Shown piece by piece: positions 49,001 through 61,000 of a stretch of DNA of 64,000 nucleotides; position 1 is the first letter of the stretch, and every line of letters begins with the position of its first letter. A program made the translations under genes and the position numbers. Origin of the DNA: Serripes groenlandicus (lineage: Eukaryota > Mollusca > Bivalvia > Cardiida > Cardiidae); contig JASEVX010000007.1 of the NCBI GenBank assembly GCA_031761405.1, forward strand, positions 33,025,677-33,089,676, in the 5' to 3' direction. The notes beneath the pieces are model-generated. The model had not been told where the DNA came from. It worked only from the letters and a program-made list of their open reading frames with translations, and ran no database searches.

Positions 49001-52000
49001 GCCACAATGTTATCCATTCAATTATGTTTTGACAAAATATGTTAAAAGTCGTCTGCTGCAGAATGGCCGTATGAGGGAAAGGGTTAACTTGTTGTTGGGG
49101 TTTTTCTATATCTTATTAAGTCTTGATTAGAATCTCAAAGCTTTTGGTGTCGGTAATCCAAAGAATCTTCTCAGTGAGATAAGTCTTTTAACCCTTTCCT
49201 ACATACACTATATCTGCAGTAGACGACTTTGAAAACATTTATTTGAATGGAAGCTCTATATAAATGAAAGCACATTTATTGAATAAAGTTGAAAACATTA
49301 TGAGCAATTTTCTTTTTTCACATTGTTTTAAAAAGGCGTCAGAAAACATCTGTAACAATGTGTAAGGTTTAGATATTGAGTTGGTTCCTCCTTATCTGAG
49401 CCACTGTTATCTTTTTAGGGGAGGATCTTTGGATGTGGTGGACATTATGTGTTTTAGATATCAGAGTAAAGCTGGTGTCCACGACATAAATCATAGTCTC
49501 TATCTGTCCGTGAAACTCTCCGCTTTTGGCAAAAGCACAGGTATGTCAACTTGTCAACACTTTCCTACATACAACATATTTGCAGCTTATTACTTTCCAA
49601 AAATATCTAGACATAATAAGGGCAATCTCTTCTAGTGAAAAGTTAGATTAGTATAGAATGTTCATTATGAAGAATTTCACCTAATGCTACAATGTTTCCA
49701 TAAAACTTGTGCTACAGACACATCAAAATGTGTCTGCAAGTCATTTATGTGATGGCACATTTGTAGGTAATTTCTGTAATGAAATTTTCAGAAGTTCTTA
49801 TTGTAATATCTGCATAGTTAAAAGTTTAATGTTGAAACCAAGTTAAAACATTCTTGGAAAATAGAAAATGTACATTTGAGCAATTTCTCCTTTTAAAACC
49901 TCGTTTAAAATAGGGAGGTTGTATTGTGGGACCACTTGTAGCTTGTTGTGCATAGTTTCTTAACCCTTTCCCACATGCAACAAATCTGCACCAGATGACT
50001 TGAATCATCTGGGGAAAAATATCGAAAACCTGTAAAAGAAAGTTCAATTTTTAAAGAGAGTTGAAAACATTGTGGCAGAAGGAAAAATTATGAGTTGTCT
50101 GCTGTAGAGGCGTCAGAAAGCATCTGTATATGGGAAAAGGGTTAAAAGTGTCACCTCTCAAACTGGCGAAAGCTTTATCATAACTTGTTTACAATATTTA
50201 TGTGGACAATTTCTAGACCAAGTTGGATTTCAAGCCAGATTGCAATAGTGCGCTATGACCTCTTAATTAATTCAATCTGAACTAAACTTGAGTCACAATT
50301 TTGATAGTCATAATATCTTGGCCAAGGTTGCCTTTGACAATCCAAAGATATAGCCCTTGACGAGCATATATTGTGACAGTTTAGCACTCTTGTTTTTGCC
50401 TAGAAGATTTCGAAGTTATCTGTTGCATATTCATTGTATGTCGGAAAGGGGGGGTTATTTTTAGCTCACCAGAGCACAAATTGCTCAAGGTGAGTTATTG
50501 TGATCGCCTTTTGTCCGGCGTTCGGCGTTCGTTGTCAACATTTGCTTGTTAACACTCTAGAGGCAACATTTTGCATCCAATCATCATGAAAGTTGATCAG
50601 AACATACATCTCTATCAAATCTAGGCCAAGTTCGAAACTGGGTCATTTTGGGTCATAAACTTGGTCACTAGATCAAATTAAATGAAAATCTTGTTAACAC
50701 TCTGGAAGCCGCATTTTTCGCTTGAGCATGTTGAAACTTTGTCAGAATGTTTGTCTTAGTATTTCTAGGCCAAGTTCGAATATAGGTCATGTCGGGTCAA
50801 AAACTAGGTCACTAGGCCAAATTGAAGTAAAATCTTGTTAACACTCTAGCGGTCTCAATTTTGTCTTGATACTATCTAGGTCAAGTTTGAATATGGGTCA
50901 TATTGGATCAGAAACTAGGTCACTAGGCCAAATTGAAGGTAAATCATGAAAACACTGTAGAAGCCGCATTTTTTGCTTCAGCAGCTTGAGATATTTTCAG
51001 AATGTTTGTCTGAATGATATCTAAGTCAAGTTCGAATATAGGTCATGTCAGATCAAAAACTAGGTCACTAGTCCAAATTTAAGCAAAATCTTGTTAACAC
51101 TCTTTAAGCCGTATTTTAAACTTGAGCATGTTGAAACTTTATCAGAAAGTTTGTCCTGATGATATCTAGGCCAAGTTCGAATATGGGTTTTGTCCTGTCA
51201 AAAACTAGGTCACTAGGCCAAATTTAAGGAAAATCTTGTTAACACTCTGGAAGCCACATGTTTGGCTTGAGCATGTTGAAACTTTATCAGAATGTATGTC
51301 TTAGTGATATTTAAGCCACGTTTGAATATAGGTCATGTTGGGTTAAAAACTAGGTCACTAGGCCAAATTGAAGAACAATCTTGTTAACACTCTGGAAGCC
51401 GCATTTTTGGCTTGAGCATGTTGAAACTTTGTCAGAATATTTGTCTTGATGATATCTAGGGTAAGTTCGAATATGGGTCAGGTCAGGTAAACAACTAAGT
51501 CACTAGGCCAAATTGTAGAACAATCTAGTTAACACTATAGAGATGGCATTTTTGACTTGAGCAGCTTGAAATTTTGTCAGAAAGTTTGTCTTGATGATAT
51601 TGCCATTGGCGCTGAAAGAGTTAAGTCTTAAAAAGCCCATTCTCAGGTGAGCAATCCAGGGCCTCATGGCCCTCTTGTTATAATTATATTCTGTTTTCGG
51701 TCAGCACTCATGTAATTATATTAATATACTTTGCAGTTTGTCCAAAATGTGTTGGTTGGGAGAAAAATGATAGACAAAAACTTGGACCCAGAATGGTCAA
51801 CTTGAGTTCATCCATGGACCCTACAAGGTACACGTTTTGCCTCTAAAAAACAATTTTAACAGTAATTCCCACTTGCAGAAGCATTATGAAGCCTTTGTAG
51901 CAGACAACTTTTGAAATATTGTGAAGACAGGAGAAATTGGTAATTAAGGGCAATAACCCCATTATCCACAATGATTTATACTCTATTCAGTAGTACTGGT

Positions 52001-55000
52001 TATACTTTTATTGATAAAGATTTTCCAATTTTGATTTTACTTTCTTTCAAAGTCGTCTGCTGAAGATTTTTTGAATGTTGGAAAGGATCATTCTCTTCAA
52101 AATTATAATGACTTATATAAATTTAACCCTTGCCCTCATATAGACGCTTTCTGACGCCTCTGCAGCAGACGGCTTTTTGAAAACATAGTGACAAAAGAAG
52201 AAAATGCTCAAAACAAGCAATTTCTCCTTTTGCCACAATGTTTTTCACTTTTAGTCATAGGTTATCTATTCAATTATAGAGATTTTCTATTTTTTGACAA
52301 AATATGTTCAAAGTTGTCTGCTGCAGAATTGTCGTATGATGGAAAGGGTTAAATCATTTCATATACATAGCAGAAAATTAATTATCCTTTTCGTATAATG
52401 TCCTTTTCTGCAAAATCAACACAATATAAATATCTAGACAGAGCACACAACATTTTGGTACGAGGAAAAACTGCATGCTTTGTGACCTTTCAGACTAGCA
52501 GAATCTGCAGTTGACCTCAATCTTCAGTTAATGAGATGGCGTTTGTTACCTGAACTTAACCTCCAGACTGTTGCCCAAACAAAATGTCTGCTGCTAGGAG
52601 CTGGTACCCTTGGATGCAATGTAGCTAGATGTCTGTTGGTAAGAAATTATTGATCTTAAATTGACTCCAAAAAGCTGATACAGAAAAAAATGTGGTTATT
52701 TAGGAGCAGACTACTTTAAAAAATATTGCAAAAATAGGAGAAACTGTCAAGATGAGCAACTTTTCCAACAATGATTTTTTGCCTCTAATTATACTTCCAC
52801 TTATTGAAGTATAGCACTATTTTCCTAAGTTGTTTTCAAAGCAGACAACTCTTAAAAAGTCATACCTTAAAACTGGTCTTTTTTTATGTTGCAAGTTTTA
52901 GCATTTTGGGTCTTACAATAGGTATATCAATTTGAGCAGTTCTATCGTATTAGAACAAAAAGAAAACACTAAAATTCATTGAATACAATATTTCCTTATT
53001 CATTTCCTTTTCATTATGGAAGAAAACATGGTTGATTCACTAGCATTTATGTTTTTTACTGTTTGTCATTTCTTAACCCTTTCCCATCTGCAGACGCATT
53101 TTGACTTGATAGTAGCAGACGACTTTTAAAAACATTGTGGCCAAAGGTGAAATTGCTCATGATGAGAAATTTCTCCTTTGGCCACAATGTTTTCAACTTT
53201 ACTAAACAATTACTGGTAAGCTATCTTTTTATAGAGATTCTTCAGGTTTTTGTCACTATGGTTTAAAAGTCGTCTGCTGCAGATTTGTTGTACATGGAAA
53301 AGGGTTAAACAATAGCATCTCATGATCTGTTTCAATATTTCAGGGATGGGGTGTTAGAAACATCACCCTGGTCGACAATGGGCGTGTTTCCTACAGTAAC
53401 CCTGTCAGACAGACTCTGTTTGTCTTCGATGATTGTAAACAGTCCGGTGGCGGGAGACCTAAGGCAGAGGCTGCAGCCGAGTCCTTACAGAAAATATATC
53501 CTGGTGTGGTAAGTAGTTAGCCTTTCCTTAACCCTTTTCCTCATATAGACGCTTTCTGAAGCCTCTGCAGCAGACGGCTTTTGAAAACATAGTGACAAAA
53601 GAAGAAATTTCTCAAAACAAGCAATTTCTCCTCTGCCACAATGTTTTCCTCTTTTAGTCGTAGGTTATCCACTCAATTAAAGAGATTTTCTATTTTTTGA
53701 CAAAAAATGTTCAAATTCGTCTGCTGCAGAATTGTCATATGAGGGAAACTTTCGATGTCTTTGCAGCAGATGACTTTCAAATGTCATTGTTTCGGAAAAG
53801 ATGAATTGCTTAAAATTATTAAATTCTCCTTTTCTCACACAGCTTTCATCTCCGAACTAGCTTTATGTTTCAAAGATATTTTCAAAGCAGATAACTCTAA
53901 AAATAAAAATAACACTAAAAATATCATATTGAGTAAATAGGTAACCCTTTCCCACATATAGATGCTTTCTGACGCCTCTGCAGCAGACAGCTTTTTGAAA
54001 ACATAGTAACAAAAGAAGAAATTGCTCAAAACAATCAATTTCTCCTTTTGACACAATGTTTTCTACTTTTAGTCATAGGTTATCCATTCAATTATAGAGA
54101 TTTTCTATTTTTTGACAAAATATGTTCAAAGTCATCTGCTGCAGTATTGTCGTATGAGGGAAAGGGTTAACTGTGATCATTCTGTTTCATTTGATGATGA
54201 GAAATACTAAAAGTTTAACATGGAAATATAGCCATGACTGACTGAGGTCGTTTGTGCTTAACCCTTTCCAGCATCCTGAGGCTTACTGAAACCTCTGCAG
54301 CAGACGACTTTTGCCACAATGCTTTCGACTCTATTCAATAATTATACTTTTTTTTTTATCTTTGCCGAGTAGTTCTTAATGTTGTCTGCTGCAGATTTGT
54401 AGTAGGGTGAAAAGAGTTAAACCATTTCCAGCATACCCATTTTGAAACTTCTGTAGCAGACGACTTTTATAAACAGTCTGGCAAAAGGAGAAATAAGCAA
54501 CAGTTTGTTAAACTCTATCTTATAAACTCACTTTGATTTTTAGCTCACCTGTGCACGAAGTGCTCAAGGTGAGTTATTGTGATCGCCCTATGTCCGTTGT
54601 CCGTCGTCAGTCGTCCGTCGTCCGTTGTCCGTCAACATTTTCTCCTCTGTAACCGGTGGGTCAACTGGGATGAAACTTCACAGAAAGCATCCTCTCAATG
54701 GCTTCACCAGAATTCCTTAAAATCTTTGGGATCCATGCATAATTCTGGTTTCCATGGCAACGAAATGAAAAAACTTCACAATTCTTAAAAAATCTTCTCC
54801 TCCGAAAGTGTCAGGCCGATTTTCAAATAATTTTGTAGAAATGTTCCTCGGGTGACCCTCTATCAGATTCCTTCAAGCCATGTTGATTGGTCAAAAAACA
54901 TGGCCGCCAGGGGGGGGCGGGGCTATTTTTCCTTATATGGCTATAGTGCAAACTTAAAAAATCTTCTCCTCCGAAAGTGTCAGGCCGATTTTCAAATAAT

Positions 55001-58000
55001 TTTGTAGAAATGTTCCTCGGGTGACCCTCTATCAGATTCCTTCAAGCCATGTTGATTGGTCAACATTTTCTCCTCTGTAACCGGTGGGTCAACTGGGATG
55101 AAACTTCACAGAAAGCATCCTCTCAATGGCTTCACCAGAATTCCTTAAAATTTTCGGGATCCATGCATAATTCTGGTTTCCATGGCAACGAAATGAAAAA
55201 ACTTCAAAATTCTTAAAAAATCTTCTCCTCCGAAAGTGTCAGGCCGATTTTCAAATAATTTTGTAGAAATGTTCCTTGGATGACCCTCTATCAGATTCCT
55301 TCAAGCCATGTTGATTGGTCAAAAAACATGGCCGCCAGGGGGCGGGGCTATTTTGCCTTTTATTGCTAAAGTGAAAACTTAAAAAATCTTCTCCTTCAAA
55401 AGTGTCAGGCCGATTTTCAAATAATTTTGTAGAAATGTTCCTAGGGTGACCCTCTATCAGATTCCTTAAAGCCAAGTTGATTGGTTGGAAACTATGCCCG
55501 CCAGATGGCGGGGCTTATATAGCTAAAGTGAAAAAAAATAATCAGGTGAGCGATTCCAGGGCCATCATGGCCCTCTTGTTAAGGATTAACCATATTATTG
55601 TTTAAGAGGTTTTCAAAATTGTCTGCTGCAAATTTGTGTGAGAAAAGTTTATTAGTAATTATGATATTAAATGGCATAAGATGTCAAGAGCTCCAGATAA
55701 GGGGCATTTTCCTTGTTATGAAATCCTTATTTGTCACTCGAACCCTATGCTGTGGGTACTCTAAACAATCGTCTCAATGAAATGATCTTTCTGAGTACCC
55801 GCAACATAGGGTTTGCTTGGGTGATAAGAGAGATATTTTGGACCAGTTCATTCCTCCTTATCTGGTCATCTTGAGAAGTGCAGTACTTCTCAATAGTTGG
55901 TTAATCATTCACTAGGTATAATATATCTATAGGTGCTACCTATTTACGAAAAAAACGCAAGATAATTATAAACAAAAATTAAAGAGCATACTTTGGCCAT
56001 AAAAAAAAACCCTGACGATACAGTCAAAATTTAGTTTTGGGCGTAGAAGGCTAATGCTGTCGTTTTTTTGACGAACGGGAAAACATATTTCTTATAGATT
56101 TCCATTTATTTTTAACTTTTCGTACAAATGTTAATTCCAGCACTTTAATGATCTTAAATATCGATTTTAAAAAAAGTGATTAAAAAGACGACAATAATTT
56201 TCAAACCGTGTTTTTCTGCTCATTTTATACATACCCAAAATACCGATTTAAAAAAATAAAAAAAAAAGCCGACAATAATTTTCTATCTGTGTTTTACGTC
56301 TGCTTTTTATACATATCCAAAATGGCGGCCCCCATGGATTTTTCCAGTTTCATTTCAGAAAGCTTCATGGGTTATTGAAAAAAAAAAAAAAAAAAAAAAT
56401 ATATCCCACGCCCGTTACCTATAAGCGAATAAACCCATTTTTTTTTTTTTTTCGTAATATTTTAACCCTTTCCCTCATATAGACGCTTTCTGACGCCTCT
56501 GTAGTAGATAGCTTTTTGAAAACATAGTGACAAAAGAAGAAATTGCTCAAAACAAGCAATTTCTCCTTTTGCCGCAATGTTTTCAACTTTTAGTCATAGG
56601 TTATCCATTCAATTACAGATATTTTCCATTTTTTGACAAAAAATGTTCAAAGTCGTTTACTGTAGAATTGTCGTATGAGGGAAAGGGTTAAGAGTCATCT
56701 GCTGCGAAATTGTCTTAGGAAGAATTATTTGTAACATCTGGAAAATTAGAATTGATAATTTTTATTTTTTCATAGTGTTTTCATAAGTTGCCTGTTACAG
56801 AATCATATAATACAGTCAGTATGTCTTAAATGGTTAAAACATTTTTTAAGCTCGTCTGATTTTTGGGGGAAATGACGAGCTATTGTCGTCACTTGATCAT
56901 CTTCAATGTGGGTTAAATTATGCATTGAGATCACTAACATGCAAACTATCAAAGCTATTGAAAACATTGTAGCAAAAAGAGAAATTGTTTCTGAGGCGCA
57001 ATTTCTACTTTTGCCGCAATGTTTTCAACTCTATTCAATCATTAAACTTTGATTTACAGAATGTTTTTGCCAAGATGTTTTCAAAGTCATCTGCTGTAGA
57101 TTTATTGTATTTGGAAAAAAAGGTTAAGTCTGCTTTAGTGACAGTTGTTGTTATTTATGTTATATATTTTTCAGAATGCTGTTGGCGTGTCTTTCTCCAT
57201 TCCAATGCCAGGACATACAGTCACAGGTTGGATGTTTGCTATTGACAGTTTGAACCCTTTCCTCATGCAGATGTGTTTTGACACATCTGCAGCAGATGAC
57301 ATTATAAAACATTGTTGCAATGGAAGAAATTGCTTATTAAGAGCAATTTTCGTTTGACACAATGTTTTCAACTCTTAACCCTTTCCCTCATACGACAAAA
57401 CTGCAGCAGACGACTTTGAACGTATTTTGTCAAAACATAGAAAATCTCCATAATTGAATGGATAACCTATGACAAAAAGTGGTAAACATTGTGGCAAAAG
57501 GAGAAATTGCACGTTTTGTGCAATTTCTTCTTTTGTCACTATGTTTTCAAAAAGCCGTCTGCTGCAGAGGCATCAGAAAGCGTCTATATGAGGGAAATGG
57601 TTAATTAATCAATAATTAATTAATCTTATTTTCCTTTCTTTTGCCTAGATATTTTCTAGGTTGTATGTGGGAAAGATTTAATTGTTTTGGGACCATTCCT
57701 AATTGCAAGTTTCAAAGTCTTGGCGAATGACAGTATGATTTTAAGATAATATAGGATTTTAATGGACATATATTCTTTCTTAATTAAAGGTTATGCTTCA
57801 GAGGCTAAAAATGTTTACTATTTATCATGTCATATCAAGAACTATCTTTTAAGGAAATGTAAGTGTTAGTGTACCAGAAGCAATATAATCGTTGACTTAA
57901 CCCCTTTCTTCTTACAGACACATTTTGATGCATCTGCATAAAACGACTTTTGAAAACATTTTGAAAACAATGAACAATTTCACCGTTAGCCACATTTTTT

Positions 58001-61000
58001 TCAAATCTTTTCAATAACTATATTTTCAATTATAGAGTTTCCCTGAATGTTTTCAAAGTCTTAACTCTTCTGTGGCAAATTTCTTGTATGTGGGAAAGGG
58101 TTAAAATGCCTTTGAAACTATAACATCAAAAAAAAATGTCTTCAAATCTAGCGAATTGGATGAAGAATTCGGATTCAAAATTGGATAAAAAATGAAAAAT
58201 TTCTTCTATCAAAATGAGCAATTTCTCATGTTTTCAAAAGTTGTTTGCTGCAGAGGAATATGATCATAAGCTCAATTTCTTTATGGGGTTATTAAGAGGT
58301 CTGCCGAGGCTGAGTGGTTAGCGTCGGGGATTTGGAACCGATATCCTTGAATCACTCCCCAGTGGCAGCAGTCTTGGTGAGCAAGACATATTTTCTAGTC
58401 TAGTACTGGTCTATTTACACAGGGGTCATGAATAAGTGAACTGGCGCTGTGATTTAACTGTAATAATGTTGAAAACGGCTTAAAACCCCCAATTAAACAA
58501 ACAATTCTTTAATGTTATTGCTTCATGTCTGCAATCCTGATAAATCTAAATCATTGGATTATCAGTTTACCATTAAGAAATGTTATGTTTCAGAAAGTGA
58601 AATACCACAAGTGAAGGCCGATGTAGAACAGTTATCTTCCCTTGTTTCATCCCATGATGCCATATTCCTCTTATTGGATACGAGAGAAAGTAGATGGTTG
58701 CCAACTGTAATGGGGGCATCAATGAAAAAGGTATGAGTATTTATTAACCATTTCCAAAATATAACAAATCGGCAACAGTTGATTACAGCAAAAGAAGAAA
58801 TTACTCAATATAAGTAATTTTCCATTTTGCCACCATGATATCAAAAGGCGTCTGCTGCAGAGGCATCAACATATATAGATTTGCAAATGGGAAAGGGTTC
58901 AGTCAATTTTTGTAATGCAAATGCATAATGGTTGTAATTGCCTTTTGTTTTAATCCACTACATGATATCGACAACTTATGTTACTTTGAATTTTAGAATA
59001 TTCTTCAAATTTAGAATGGTTGATGAATACAGAACCCGATGTTGTACTTTCTAATTTGCCCCTGGAGTCATGAGTCATGGGCTTTGTATTTGCCCTTATT
59101 GTATTATTGTCTATGGGAAAGACATAACTCCTATTAGGGATTATGCTTTCATGGTTACCCTTTCCCACATGTAATTGCTTTCTGATGCCTCTGCAGCAGA
59201 TGATTTTTGAAAAAAAATACCGGTAGTGTCAAAAGGAGTAATTGTTCAGTAAGAATTCCTTTATTTATAACCCTTTTCCACATATAGATGCTTTCTGACG
59301 CCTCTGCAGCAGACGACTTATGCCACAATGTTTTCAACTCTTTTCTAAAACCAGACTTTCATATAAAGAGATTTTCCATCTTATTCTCCAGATGATTTCA
59401 AAGTCCTGCAGATTTATTGTATGTGGGAAAGGGTTAAACCTTCAAGGTTATATAAAATTATATATTATGCCCCGGTCACACATTCACGGATCGGACGCCG
59501 GATTAGCCACGGAGACGATCCGGCATCATTCGTGGCAATCTGTAGTGGTCCGTAGCTGTCCGTATTGTATCCTGGGTCAATCGTAGTAGTACTTGTATAT
59601 CCGTGACAATTTTTGAACATGTTCAAAAATTCCCCACGGATCAGACAACCGTAGTACATCCTTACTGATCCGTTGTAGTCCGTAATAAACCGTACTTATT
59701 CGTAGTACATCCCCGGACTCAAGTCGCCAAGGATCGGTACGGTTAGTTACGGTGAACTACATACATGTACGGTTACACCACGGATTAGCCAAGGATACAA
59801 TACGGTTTGTTACGGATTTGTCACGGATCAGCACGAGCTCACTACGTTCTATTAGGGATAGGAAGGATTCCTACGGGTTACTACGTGACATCACGGTATA
59901 ATACGGTTTACTACGGTCCACTACAGTTTATTACGGATTATATCATCTAGGTGTCACCCCCGTTCTGTTACCAGACATCTGTATAAATACTTCCAGTTTA
60001 TAGGGCCCTACTTCATATCTGTTTCATCCAAGAAGTCTACGTCTAACAACAACCAACATGAACAACCAGCAACTGAGGCTGGCACTTAACTGGTTGGAAC
60101 AGGACATTGATATGGCACAACATGCCAGGGCCATGGTGGAGCTGCTTCAGGACAGACTGAGAGGTGACCGGAGACAGAAGAGATGGTGGACCAAGGACTG
60201 GCTCCTCCGACGACCCATCTAGGCCAGTATGAAGCACTCATGGCTGAACTGAGTGTAGAAAATTTAGCTGCTTTCACGAACTTTCTGAGAATAGACCTAC
60301 AGATGTTCTAAGAACTGTTACAATTAGTGGGTCGCATGATTATGAAGAACATTACCTGGTACAGACAGTCCATCGAACCTGGAGTGAGGCTGGCGGCTAG
60401 CAGTCACCCTGCGATACCTGACTACGGGGGGGGAACAGCTACCGGGCCTTGATGTATGGCTTCAGGGTGGCGCACAATACCATCTCTGGTATTGTTCAGG
60501 ACGTATTCGAGACCATAATTGCAACATATGCATGGGATGTTATCGACACTCCTACTGAGCCTGAATAGTGGCAGGCAATAGCCGACCAGTTTTCTGCAAA
60601 ATGGCAGTTCCCACATGCTCTCGGTGCTCTAGATGGCAAACATGTTGACATACGGTGTCCTAAGAACGGTGGCTCCCTATACAACAACTATAAAGGATAT
60701 CACTTAATAGTTCTGATGGCCCTAGTCGACGCCGATTATAAGTACCGGTGGGTGAATATTGGTGCACAAGGTGTTTGCTCCGACGCTTGACAGACTGATG
60801 TCTTACTATATCATTGCAGACGATGCATTTGCCATGAACACCTGCCTCATGAAGCCCTATTCCAGACGGGGTCTTGCCAATGGCGAGAGGATCTTCAACT
60901 ACCGCCTCTCGAGGGCCAGACGAGTTGTGGGAAATACATTTGGTATCCTTGCAAACAGATTCCGGTGTTTGCTCTCCGTCATGTTGCAGGACCCTGATAC

